Positions 9,960 to 18,177 of a stretch of 64,000 nucleotides of DNA are shown here, piece after piece. Position numbers and translations under genes: made by a program. The notes under the pieces are model-generated. The model was not told the DNA's origin and did no database searches. It was given only the letters and a program-made list of their open reading frames with translations. Source of the DNA: Microbacterium proteolyticum (lineage in GTDB: Bacteria; Actinomycetota; Actinomycetes; Actinomycetales; Microbacteriaceae); contig NZ_JAUSZZ010000001.1 of assembly GCF_030818075.1 (NCBI RefSeq), positions 1,612,001 through 1,676,000 on the forward strand, written 5' to 3'. The stretch's first letter is position 1; each line of letters starts with the position of its first letter.

Positions 9960-9985
9960 GGGGCGGCCGAGCTGACGGCCGCCCC
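9960..9985. promoter_or_regulatory. intercistronic hairpin
   Basis: GGGGCGGCCG pairs perfectly with CGGCCGCCCC around a 6-base loop, between the aldolase stop and the NRAMP-like start. It lacks a T-run, so it may slow transcription or stabilise the mRNA end and set the ratio of the two products. Confidence 0.55.
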
Positions 9986-9991
9986 GCGGGA

Positions 9992-10928
9992 TCAGGCCGG
10001 GACGACCACGCTGCCGAGCTCGGCCGAGGCGAAGGCCGCGGCGATCTCGGCGTCGGCTCCGGCCGGAAGGGGCAGCAGGGGCTCGCGCACGGTGGCGTGG
10101 TCCAGGATGCCACGGTTGACCAGGCCCCACTTGAGGGCGACCGTGCCCTCCATGTGCGAGCCGCGGTGGTAGACCGCCTTGGTCACGGGGAGCAGGCGCT
10201 CGTGGATGGCGTGGGCGGCCGTGTAGTCGCGTGCCTTGCCGGCTTCGATCAGGTCGACCAGGAGCTCGGGGGCGATGTTGCCGTAGCCGACGAGCAGGCC
10301 GTCGACGTCGAACATCGTGGGGAGGAGGTACTCGTCGTGGCACGACAGCACCTGCAGCTCGGGGTAGGCGGAGCGCAGCGCGGGGATCTCGGTGTACCAC
10401 CGGCGCATGTTGCGGACGCCGTTCTTGGTGTGGTTCACGCCCTCCTGGCCAGCGATCTCAAGCTGGGTGTCGAGGTCGTACGAGGCCTTGGTGTTGTCGG
10501 GGTACTGGAAGAGGATCTCCCTCCAGGCCCGACTCCTCCCAGATGGCGCGATAGCGGGTCTGCGGAGCGCCGGGCTGGAAGCCGAAGCGCAGCCACCCGT
10601 GCGACGGGTAGACCAGGGCGCCCTTCGCGCCGGCCGCTGCGGCATCCTTCGCCTCGAGGGCGGCGGTGAGGTTCCCCTCCTTCGTGATGCCCGCGATGAT
10701 GGGCAGCCGGTCGTCGACCGAGTCGCGGAAGGCGCGGATGACGTCGAGCTGCTCCTTCTCGGTGAGGAACGTGCCCTCGCCGGCGTGACCCAGGACGACG
10801 AGGCTCTTCACGCCGTCGATCGAGCCCAGCCACGAGCCCAGGCGCTGGATGGCGTCGTAGTCGACGTCGCCGTCGGGGGTGAACGGGGTAACGGGGGCGG
10901 GGTTCAGGCCGCGGAGGTCGAGGACCAT
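9992..10928 (-). pseudogene. dihydrodipicolinate synthase/N-acetylneuraminate lyase family aldolase, frameshifted
   Basis: The N-terminal half (start MVLDLRGLNPAPVTPFTPDG, LVVLGHAGEGTFLT, IIAGITKEGN) and the C-terminal half (EILFQYPDNTKASYDLDTQL to the stop at 9992) lie in different frames. Removing one base from the CCC at 10519-10521 rejoins them as SGLEEILFQYPDN and gives 311 residues, the normal family length. The likely Schiff-base Lys is in GVNHTKNG. An AAGGAG site precedes the ATG at 10928. Family members cleave or form 2-keto acids by a class I aldolase reaction. The break may be a true mutation or an assembly error. Confidence 0.75.
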
Positions 10929-10970
10929 GAGTGTCTCCTTCGTCGTCTCTTCGTCGAGCGTCCCGCTTGT

Positions 10971-11048
10971 TGGGAACGTTTGCAGGAACGATTGCAAGTG
11001 TGCGCTCCGCCGCCGGAGGATGTCAAGAGTTTTGGTGAAAACGTTCCC
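10971..11048. promoter_or_regulatory. three LacI-type operator palindromes
   Basis: TGGGAACGTTTGCA (10971-10984), GCAGGAACGATTGCAA (10982-10997) and TGAAAACGTTCCC (11036-11048) share the centre AACG-TT/AT typical of LacI-family operators. The first and third are the same site in opposite orientation (GGGAACGTTTGCA against GGGAACGTTTTCA). They sit between the aldolase gene and the divergent lacI-family gene, so they should control both. Confidence 0.7.
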
Positions 11049-11096
11049 GGGAACCATCTCGCGCAGCCCCGGTAAGGTGGGAACCGAGGAGGTGCC

Positions 11097-12116
11097 ATGG
11101 TCGACATCGAGGTCGGTGAACGTCACGTGGTCACGTTGAAGGACGTCGCCCTGGCATCCGGGGTCAGCATCTCCACGGTGAGCCGGGTGCTCGACGACCG
11201 CACACCCCGTTCCACCTCCGCCACCGCGACGCGCGTTCGTGCCGTGGCCGAGGAGCTGGGCTACCGTCGAAACCTCTCGGCCTCGAGTCTGCGCCGCGGC
11301 GCCACCGCCACGATCGGCGTTCTCGTGCCGCGTCTGACGGATGCCGTGATGGCGCTGATGTTCGAAGCGGTCGAGCGCGCGTCCCACCGGCGCGGCTACT
11401 TCGCCGTCGTCGCGACGTGCGGCGACGACGCCGACGAGGAGCGGCGCGCCACCGAGACCCTGCTCGACCGCGGCGTCGACGGAGTCGTGCTCGCCACCGC
11501 GCGTCTGGACGATGCCCTTCCCGCGTCGCTGCGAGACCGCGGCATCCCGCACGTCCTTGCCCTGCGCACCGACGACGTCAGCCCGTCAGCGGTCGGCGAC
11601 GACGAAACCGGCGGCTATCTCGCCGTGCGACACCTGCTCGATCTGGGGCACCGCGACATCGCCATCCTGACGGGCCCGTGGTTCACCTCGAGCGGCCGAG
11701 ACCGTCGCGCGGGAGCCGAGCGCGCTCTGCGGGAGGCGGGTGTCGACCTTCCCGAGGAGCGGGTGCTGGCCGTCGGGTACGGAATCGATCACGGCATCGA
11801 CGCTGCGCGGCGTCTGCTCGATGCGGAGCGACCCCCCACGGCCGTCTTCGCGGCCAACGACAACCTCGCCGTCGGGGTGTCCACCGTCGCGCAGTCGCTC
11901 GGCATGGCGGCGGGCCGCGACCTGTCGATCGTCGGGTACAACGACATCCCGCTGGTCTCGCGCCTGCCGGTGCCCCTCACCTCGGTGCGGACGCACTTCG
12001 ACCGGGTCGCCGAGATCGCTCTCGACCTGCTGCTGGCCGACGGATCGGCGCCGCGCATCGAACGGGTCATGCCGACACTGATCCCGCGCTCGTCGACCGC
12101 GCCGCTCGGGCGGTGA
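11097..12116 (+). CDS. LacI-family transcriptional regulator
   Basis: A 339-residue repressor. The helix-turn-helix is VTLKDVALASGVSISTVSRV at residues 12-31, followed by the hinge helix (SASSLRRGATATIGVLVP) and a periplasmic-binding-protein-like sugar-binding domain ending TSVRTHFDRVAEIALDLLL. GAGGAGGTGCC precedes the ATG. It is divergent from the aldolase/NRAMP-like operon, with three matching operators between them. The inducer is probably a sugar or sugar acid. Confidence 0.9.
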   Translation: MVDIEVGERHVVTLKDVALASGVSISTVSRVLDDRTPRSTSATATRVRAVAEELGYRRNLSASSLRRGATATIGVLVPRLTDAVMALMFEAVERASHRRGYFAVVATCGDDADEERRATETLLDRGVDGVVLATARLDDALPASLRDRGIPHVLALRTDDVSPSAVGDDETGGYLAVRHLLDLGHRDIAILTGPWFTSSGRDRRAGAERALREAGVDLPEERVLAVGYGIDHGIDAARRLLDAERPPTAVFAANDNLAVGVSTVAQSLGMAAGRDLSIVGYNDIPLVSRLPVPLTSVRTHFDRVAEIALDLLLADGSAPRIERVMPTLIPRSSTAPLGR

Positions 12117-12171
12117 CGTCCGGCCGGTGTCGGTGGTGAGGGCTAGCGTGGAACGCGATCGAAGGAGCACC

Positions 12172-13869
12172 ATGATCCCCACTGACGCGTCGGCCACCGC
12201 CCGCTACCGCGCCGCCCGCGACGAACTCCTCGCCGCGCGCACCGATCCCATCCGGGCGGCGGAGTTCGCCTGGCCGCGGTTCGAGGGCCAGTTCAACTGG
12301 GCCATCGACTGGTTCGACCCGATGGCCCGCGGCAACGACGCTCCCGCGCTGATCGTCGTGGACGACGACGGCACGCACCACCAGCGCACCTTCGACGAGC
12401 TCGCCCGCCGCTCCGACCAGGTGGCCGCGTGGTTGGCATCCCGGGGTGTCCGTCGCGGCGAGACGGTGCTGCTCATGCTGAACAACCAGGTGGAGCTGTG
12501 GGAGGCGATGCTCGCGATCATGAAGCTCGGCGGGGTCATCGCCCCGACCACGACCGCGCTCGGCACCGTCGACCTCGGCGACCGCATCGAGCGCGCCGCC
12601 ATCCGGCACGTCATCGTCGGAGCGGCGGATGCCGACAAGTTCGACGACCTGCCCGAGGGCCTCGGCCGCATCGTGGTGGGCGGCACCCACGACGGATGGG
12701 CCAGCTACGACGACGCCTTCGCCACGGAGGCCGAGCCGGCCCGGCATCCGGGAACCACCGCCGATGACCGCCTGCTGCTGTACTTCACCTCCGGCACCAC
12801 CTCGAAGCCCAAGCTCGTCGAGCACACGCACGCGTCGTACCCCGTGGGCCACCTCAGCACGATGTACTGGCTGGGCCTTCAGCCGGGCGACGTGCACCTC
12901 GCCATCAGCTCGCCCGGGTGGGCCAAGCACGCGTGGAGCCTGTTCTTCGCGCCGTGGATCGCGGGGGCGACCGTGCTCGCGCTGAACTACTCGCGGTTCT
13001 CGGCGGAGCGGCTGCTGGCCGAGCTCGAGGCCGACTGGGTGACGACGTTCTGCGCCCCGCCGACGGTGTGGCGCATGCTCATCCAGGCCAACCTCACCGG
13101 CCGTCGCGGGGCCCTCCGCGAGGTCGTGTCGGCGGGCGAGCCGCTGAACCCCGAGGTGATCGCGTCGGTCAAGCGCGCGTGGGGTCTCGACATCCGAGAC
13201 GGATACGGGCAGACCGAGATGACCGCGGTCGTCGCCAACACCCCGGGCGCCCCGCTCGTGCCCGGCTCGATGGGACGCCCTCTGCCGGGCTGCCCCGTCG
13301 TGCTGGTCGACCCCGTCACCGGTGTGCGTGCCGACGAGGGCGAGATCTGCATCGACCTCACCGAACGCCCGGTGAACCTCATGACCGGGTACGTGGGGGA
13401 TGCCGAGCGCAACGACGAGGCCTTCGCCGACGGCCTCTTCCACACCGGTGACGTCGCCCGGCGCGACGAGACCGGAAGCATCACGTACATCGGGCGCACC
13501 GACGACGTCTTCAAGGCGTCGGACTACAAGATCAGCCCGTTCGAGCTCGAGAGCGTGCTCATCGAGCATCCCGCGGTGGTGGAGGCGGCCGTCGTCCCCG
13601 CACCCGACGAACTGCGCCTGGCCGTGCCGAAGGCGTACATCGTGCTGGCGAACGGACGCGAAGCGGGGGAGGAGACCGCCCTCGACATCCTGCGCTTCGC
13701 ACGCGAGCGCCTCGCGCCGTTCCAGCGCGTGCGGCGCATCGAGTTCTTCGACCTGCCCAAGACCATCTCGGGCAAGATCCGTCGCGTCGAGCTGCGCCAG
13801 CGCGAGGAGGGCGTCGCCCGCGGGGAGATCGCTTGCGTCGAGTGGACGGATGCGGCCCTGCGGGGGTGA
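12172..13869 (+). CDS. AMP-forming acyl-CoA synthetase
   Basis: A 565-residue ANL-superfamily ligase that activates a carboxylic acid with ATP and joins it to CoA. The P-loop is YFTSGTTSKPKLVEHTH, followed by motif A5 DGYGQTEMT, FHTGD, the hinge near TYIGRTDDVFKASDYKI and the adenylation Lys in TISGKIRRVELR. The layout resembles acetyl- and medium-chain acyl-CoA synthetases. CGAAGGAGCACC precedes the ATG, and a -10-like TAGCGT lies just upstream. The 3' end, including the stop, has been tandemly copied downstream. Confidence 0.88.
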   Translation: MIPTDASATARYRAARDELLAARTDPIRAAEFAWPRFEGQFNWAIDWFDPMARGNDAPALIVVDDDGTHHQRTFDELARRSDQVAAWLASRGVRRGETVLLMLNNQVELWEAMLAIMKLGGVIAPTTTALGTVDLGDRIERAAIRHVIVGAADADKFDDLPEGLGRIVVGGTHDGWASYDDAFATEAEPARHPGTTADDRLLLYFTSGTTSKPKLVEHTHASYPVGHLSTMYWLGLQPGDVHLAISSPGWAKHAWSLFFAPWIAGATVLALNYSRFSAERLLAELEADWVTTFCAPPTVWRMLIQANLTGRRGALREVVSAGEPLNPEVIASVKRAWGLDIRDGYGQTEMTAVVANTPGAPLVPGSMGRPLPGCPVVLVDPVTGVRADEGEICIDLTERPVNLMTGYVGDAERNDEAFADGLFHTGDVARRDETGSITYIGRTDDVFKASDYKISPFELESVLIEHPAVVEAAVVPAPDELRLAVPKAYIVLANGREAGEETALDILRFARERLAPFQRVRRIEFFDLPKTISGKIRRVELRQREEGVARGEIACVEWTDAALRG

Positions 13870-14010
13870 CGTCGGCGGTGGGGCGTTGCGTCTCGTGAGG
13901 TCGCCCGTGCGAAAGACGGATGCCGCTCTGCGGAGCTGACAGTGGCGGCGGGGCGTTGCGTCTCGCGAGGTCGCCCGCGCGAAAGACGGATGCCGCTCTG
14001 CGCGGCTGAC
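13867..14010 (+). repeat. 70-bp tandem repeat copying a gene 3' end
   Basis: Copy one begins at the ligase stop (TGAC, 13867), copy two at 13937 and a third truncated start at 14007, each 70 bases apart. Shared blocks include GGGGCGTTGCGTCTCG, GAGGTCGCCCG and GAAAGACGGATGCC. The end of each unit (CTCTGCGGAGCTGAC) resembles the ligase's own last codons plus stop (CCCTGCGGGGGTGAC), so the duplication carries the stop codon along. The rest of the gap to 14119 shows nothing. Confidence 0.75.
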
Positions 14011-14119
14011 GCCGGAGGAGAGCCGTCACGCCCACGAGCTCACCGCATGCCATCCTGCGCGTACTGATGCAACCGGCAACCCCCTCGCCAACCGTCGACG
14101 CTCGTGTGAGCATCGACGC

Positions 14120-14260
14120 ATGGATCAGGAGAAGAAGCAGCCGTTCGAGAACCCCACCGTCGACGACGAGAGCGACGCGCCCTCCCCGCAGGAGGAGCGC
14201 GCGATCGGCCGCGAGACCGAGCGCGAGATCGACCAGCTCATCAGCGGCATCGAGGGCTGA
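14120..14260 (+). CDS. small acidic hypothetical protein
   Basis: A 46-residue, very polar protein (MDQEKKQPFENPTVDDE at the start, EIDQLISGIEG at the end) with Glu/Asp/Arg-rich amphipathic sequence and no membrane or catalytic features. Codon third positions are strongly G/C and the downstream gap is clean, which supports coding. No convincing Shine-Dalgarno is present. The family is not recognised. Confidence 0.55.
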   Translation: MDQEKKQPFENPTVDDESDAPSPQEERAIGRETEREIDQLISGIEG

Positions 14261-14351
14261 CCACCTCGCGATGGACGAGGTTCTCTATCCGGGAGCCGCG
14301 TGGCGCGAGCGCTGACGGCGATGCGGGGCACGAACGCCAACTGAGCCGCGG

Positions 14352-14489
14352 TCACACCGGCTCGGTGGTGCGGATCAGTCCGCAGTTCACGCACGACCAC
14401 GCCACGAGGAAGCGCTCGTCGTCGAGGATCTCGAAGCGCAGCGGGTCGCCGCACGTCGGGCAGCTCAGCGGATCCCGTGGGCGGGTCAT
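14352..14489 (-). CDS. small zinc-ribbon protein
   Basis: A 45-residue protein with two Cys pairs, CPTCG at residues 10-14 and CVNCG near residue 34, spaced as in a zinc ribbon. Its ATG overlaps the stop of the upstream reductase gene as ATGA, so the two form a translationally coupled pair. The function is unknown; such ribbons usually bind zinc for nucleic-acid or protein contacts. Confidence 0.7.
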   Translation of the reverse strand: MTRPRDPLSCPTCGDPLRFEILDDERFLVAWSCVNCGLIRTTEPV

Positions 14490-15127
14490 CGCTCGAACGT
14501 GACGTGCACGATGCCGCTCTCCGCCACCTCCGAGCTGACGGTGTAGCCGGTGTCGAGGCCGCGCAGATCGTCCCAGAGGCGTCCGCCTCGGCCCAGGATG
14601 ACGGGCCGCACCGCGACGTGGAGGCGATCGACCAGGCCGGCGGCGAGGGCTGCGCGCACGGTCGAGAGCCCGCCACCGACCCGCACGTCGGCGCCGCCCG
14701 CGAGGCCCTGCGCGCGTGCCACGGCATCCGTGATGCTCTCGGAGGAGAACTCGAAACGCGTGCCGTTGCTAAAGGTGATCGGCTCGCGTCGACGGTGGGT
14801 CAGCACGATGACGGGAACACGGAAGGGCGGCTCCTCGCCCCACCAACCACGCCAGTCGGGGTCGTCGGGGAAGGAGTGCAGGCCGAACATCGCTGCCCCC
14901 ATGACCTCGGCGCCGATGCCCTCGAAGTAAGCGGTGGCGTAGCGGTCATCGACGCCGGTCGTGCCGGCGCCGGAGGTGTCGCCGAAGACGCGCTCGCGGA
15001 ACGTCTTCGTCGCCATGTAGTCGGCGACGAGACGACCCCAGTCCTCGCCCATCGGGTTCTCGGGCGTGGGGTCTGCGGGCATCGCGACCCCGTCGAGCGA
15101 GATATTCAGATCGACACGGACGGCCAT
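14486..15127 (-). CDS. RibD C-terminal/dihydrofolate reductase-family protein
   Basis: A 213-residue reductase-fold protein. It begins VRVDLNISLDGVAMP, as in the DHFR-like RibD C-terminal family, and carries the NADPH-binding GGADVRVGGGLSTVRAALAA and a late LHVAVRPVILGRGGRLWDDL. It probably reduces a pterin- or flavin-like or other small substrate with NADPH; it is not a classical folA. It is followed by the overlapping zinc-ribbon gene. Confidence 0.8.
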   Translation of the reverse strand: MAVRVDLNISLDGVAMPADPTPENPMGEDWGRLVADYMATKTFRERVFGDTSGAGTTGVDDRYATAYFEGIGAEVMGAAMFGLHSFPDDPDWRGWWGEEPPFRVPVIVLTHRRREPITFSNGTRFEFSSESITDAVARAQGLAGGADVRVGGGLSTVRAALAAGLVDRLHVAVRPVILGRGGRLWDDLRGLDTGYTVSSEVAESGIVHVTFER

Positions 15128-15271
15128 GGCATCCTCCGCAAAAAAATGGTGGTGATGTGCGAAGGGCGTCTCGGGGGCTGAGAGCGGCTCTTCGCCGGCG
15201 TTTCACTCTAGGCCGGGCAGGTCTTCTTCGCGTGAGCACCCACTCTGCATCGCGCCTGCGATAATCCGAGC

Positions 15272-15646
15272 ATGCATCAGCTCGAAGATTCGCCGCCGCG
15301 TCGCTCCCGCGAGCAGCTCGAGGCGTGGGTGAAGGAGTTCGAGGACAACGAGCACTGCATCGCAGGGTCCCTCACCGTCGCGCCGCAGGAAGATGCGGAC
15401 AGTGCCGACACCGGCCTCGTCATCCTGCGCCTGCGCAACGCCTCGATGTCGGTCTACATTCAGCCGCGCAGCTACGACGACCCCATCTGGGAGCTGACCC
15501 TGTCGGCGCAGCCTCACGACCTGTCGATGACGGTGCACGACATCGCAAGCCTCGCCGCCGAGTACGTCGTCGCCAGCAACCTCTGCACGTTCTTGCAGTG
15601 GAAGTCGCTGGAGTGGGATCGCGAGAGCGGTCAGCGCGCCGCCTGA
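15272..15646 (+). CDS. hypothetical protein, paralogous to the one at 29379-29768
   Basis: A 124-residue soluble protein of unknown function. It shares with the protein at 29379-29768 the order LExW-EF, Q-ED, D-GLVIL-L-NA, YIQP, W and a C-terminal helix with L..E.....L..FL, so they form a small local family. A -10-like GATAAT at 15260-15265 lies six bases before the ATG with no Shine-Dalgarno, which suggests a leaderless transcript. It is convergent with yajQ. Confidence 0.65.
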   Translation: MHQLEDSPPRRSREQLEAWVKEFEDNEHCIAGSLTVAPQEDADSADTGLVILRLRNASMSVYIQPRSYDDPIWELTLSAQPHDLSMTVHDIASLAAEYVVASNLCTFLQWKSLEWDRESGQRAA

Positions 15647-15662
15647 CCGCCGTCGTGTGGCG

Positions 15663-16154
15663 TCAGCGGTAGTTCGTGAACTGCAGGTCGACGTCGAGGT
15701 CGGCGGCCTTCAGCAGGCGCTGCACCTCCTGCAGGTCGTCGCGGGACTTCGACTGCACGCGCAGCTCGTCGCCCTGGATCTGCGACTTCACGCCCTTGGG
15801 GCCCTCGTCGCGGATGATCTTGCCGATCTTCTTCGCGTTCTCCTGCGAGATGCCCTCCTTCAGCGTGGAGGTGATGCGGTATTCCTTACCGCTGGCGACG
15901 GGCTCGCCGCTCTCGAGGCTCTTCAGCGAGATCCCGCGCTTGATGAGCTTGGTCTGGAAGACGTCGAGCACGGCGTTGGCGCGCTCCTCGGAGTTCGCCT
16001 TGATGACGATCGACTCGCCGCTCCACGCGATGGAGGCGTCGGTGCCCTTGAAGTCGTAGCGCTGCTCGACCTCTTTGTGGGCCTGGTTGAGCGCGTTGTC
16101 GGCTTCCTGCCGGTCGATCTTGGACACGATGTCAAATGAGCTGTCGCTTGCCAT
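15663..16154 (-). CDS. yajQ: YajQ-family nucleotide-binding protein
   Basis: A 163-residue protein matching YajQ along its length: [20 protein letters not shown] at the start, [35 protein letters not shown] and an end with VDLQFTNYR. Members bind RNA or nucleotides, and some bind cyclic di-GMP and act on a transcription regulator; which applies here is not visible. It is the left edge of a lower-GC insertion. Confidence 0.92.
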   Translation of the reverse strand: MASDSSFDIVSKIDRQEADNALNQAHKEVEQRYDFKGTDASIAWSGESIVIKANSEERANAVLDVFQTKLIKRGISLKSLESGEPVASGKEYRITSTLKEGISQENAKKIGKIIRDEGPKGVKSQIQGDELRVQSKSRDDLQEVQRLLKAADLDVDLQFTNYR

Positions 16155-16519
16155 GACAGCAGTCTACAGCCGCGGAATTACGCGGATCTTGGTGTGCGCC
16201 CTGGGGGCCCTCCTGACGCGAAGTAAAAGTATCCAAGGTTGACCAGAGGGTGAAGCAATGTGTGTGGACGGCGTAGTCCTCCGCGAACGGTCGAGGTGAT
16301 ACCAAACTCCAGCTTGGCGACTCAGAGCCAGTCGGACGCCAAAGAGCAGACGACGTTGGGGGCGTATTTGAGATGCTTTGCCGAGGGCAGTCAAATAGCA
16401 GGAGAAAACCGACGAGTCCGATCGAGGCCGTTTCGCGTCCCCGACACACCAGGGCGGCTTCTGCCGTCCAACGACCGTGGTCACCTGTAGCCTTTGCCTG
16501 ATTATCTGGGGGGAATGCA
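16155..16519. other. gene-free stretch with lower GC
   Basis: No credible gene, RNA or repeat is seen in these 365 bases. Base use shifts away from the GC-rich background just past the yajQ start and stays lower to about 18.1 kb, so this is probably the left flank of an acquired segment. It ends in GGGGGGAATGCA, the ribosome site of the next gene. Confidence 0.5.
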
Positions 16520-17443
16520 ATGCCGAAGGTGACCAAAGAGGTCCGCTTTTACACGACTGTTGTCGACTTTGCGGCGACCGCGACCGCGCCCGCTCACACC
16601 AAGACGGTGGGGCCAGACTTCTGGACCAAGCTCCTTCTCAAGCTTGAAGGCATTTCCGATCCGGCTCATCGAACCGGCAGGCTTGGGGGACGCCAGTACT
16701 ACGGCGCAGTCAAGCGCCCTGCCAGCCCTCCCATCGATCATCTGCAGGTCGGACGCATCCGCGATCTTTCGGAGCACATCGAAGAAACCGATCTCGATAC
16801 TGGCAACGTGACACCCCTCGTTCTTCCTGGCAACCGACGGGTTTCGGAGCCGACGTTTGTGGTGCCGTTCGACCTATCTGCTCGGGTCGCTATCATGAGC
16901 CCGGGTCGCGCGACCCGTCACGAATCCATCGCGTCCTGGTTGACCTACGTTTTGGGCTGGGCGACTAAAGGCCGATCGCTTCGATTCCAACCAATTGTCG
17001 ATGAGGATGCGCTGGAGCGCTTGCTCGCCTCGAAGGGGGCCGTGGGCGTGGAATTCGCTTTAGACGCTGACCGCCCCTTGCCCAAGGGTGACGACCTTCC
17101 GCTTCTCGACGCCGTCGAAACAACGCGCGCGCAGGGGCCTTCTACGGGAACTTTCTACGTCGGATGGTCGCTCGGTCGTGGGAATGGCACTGCCGCAGAC
17201 AAAAATCTGATGAAGAAGATTGCTGAACGTATGACCACCGATCGACTCGCTCGACGGGCTGAGGTCAACATGATCGTTGAGGGCGATGACGGTAAGGTCC
17301 GGCACGAAACCCACAACATGTTTGAAGATCAGGTCACCCAGAAGGCGAGTTGGCAGGTTAGTCCAGACAAGCTGTCGACGACGGAGGACGTCCTCGCGGC
17401 CATCTCCACAGCCATCCAGGGGTTCCACAACCGCAATGTCTGA
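16520..17443 (+). CDS. hypothetical protein in a lower-GC insertion
   Basis: A 307-residue soluble protein with no signal peptide and no family I can name. It opens MPKVTKEVRFYTTVVDF, has a central SARVAIMSPGRATRHESIAS and FQPIVDEDALERLLASKGAV, and a C-terminal half rich in charged helices. The layout loosely recalls proteins found in phage-defence or abortive-infection loci, but that is resemblance only. Codon use differs from neighbours (bases 17161-17220 hold 32 G/C of 60). A small membrane protein gene follows 36 bases later, probably co-transcribed. Confidence 0.6.
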   Translation: MPKVTKEVRFYTTVVDFAATATAPAHTKTVGPDFWTKLLLKLEGISDPAHRTGRLGGRQYYGAVKRPASPPIDHLQVGRIRDLSEHIEETDLDTGNVTPLVLPGNRRVSEPTFVVPFDLSARVAIMSPGRATRHESIASWLTYVLGWATKGRSLRFQPIVDEDALERLLASKGAVGVEFALDADRPLPKGDDLPLLDAVETTRAQGPSTGTFYVGWSLGRGNGTAADKNLMKKIAERMTTDRLARRAEVNMIVEGDDGKVRHETHNMFEDQVTQKASWQVSPDKLSTTEDVLAAISTAIQGFHNRNV

Positions 17444-17479
17444 GGTACCTCCTAGTCTTCAGAGTCGGAGGACGTAGGC

Positions 17480-18028
17480 GTGGGTAGAAGATTTGGATCG
17501 TTCCTGTTGGACCATCCAGGCATCGTTACGGTCATCATCGTTCTGGCGGTGGTGGCTCAGGCAGTTGCCTCTTTCTGGGTGCCTGTGGTCGCTCCTGGGC
17601 AAATCTTCTTGCCGCTCGCCGAAGCGGAGCGGTCGACTGCTGTCGCAGACCTCGCCCTCGGGGTCGCCGGAGTCGCCGCCATGGTCGGAGGCTTCGCTGG
17701 CGTCGTTGTCGTGTTCGGTCTGAGCAGCGACGATGAGCGCTTCCGCAAAGTCCGGCTCAAGGCGGCAACTAGTCTCCAACGGAACTGGACGTCCGTCGTC
17801 ACCACGCCTCTTGTGGCAGCCTTTGGTGCTTTAGTGGCCGCCACCCTAGCTCGCGCCACCTGGATCGACGGCGCTGCATGGGTGTTCGAATTGTGTGTAT
17901 TACTAGCGGCGCACGGCGCTGTTCGGCTTGTCGTCGTCCTGTTTGAGCTGGTCAAGGTGGTGCACAATTCGGACCTCGCGACGCAGCGTGAGGCTGATAC
18001 CGCTGACACGGACGATGTTCTCGACTGA
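17480..18028 (+). CDS. four-helix membrane protein, partner of the upstream gene
   Basis: A 182-residue protein with hydrophobic segments at about residues 14-37, 55-80, 105-125 and 131-155, and an acidic tail (ADTADTDDVLD). GGAGGA precedes the GTG start at a good distance. It follows a soluble 307-residue protein in the same lower-GC segment. A soluble sensor plus membrane effector is a common plan in defence systems, but nothing here proves it. No family recognised. Confidence 0.6.
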   Translation: MGRRFGSFLLDHPGIVTVIIVLAVVAQAVASFWVPVVAPGQIFLPLAEAERSTAVADLALGVAGVAAMVGGFAGVVVVFGLSSDDERFRKVRLKAATSLQRNWTSVVTTPLVAAFGALVAATLARATWIDGAAWVFELCVLLAAHGAVRLVVVLFELVKVVHNSDLATQREADTADTDDVLD

Positions 18029-18177
18029 GACCCGGGCAGGCAGCGACGCGTCGACATGAGGTCGACGGTACGCCGCGTCGGCGGTCACCGGTTATGTGGA
18101 CTCTTTGTCGAACGAAGAATCAGCCATGCAGCGATTCTATTCGTGAGGCCCCGGCGCGCAGCCCCTTCACGGACGGG

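Noticed and set aside
16132..16536. Minus-strand open frame covering the yajQ upstream gap
   Set aside because: It has no ribosome site, no family features and atypical composition; the gap is more likely the flank of an insertion.
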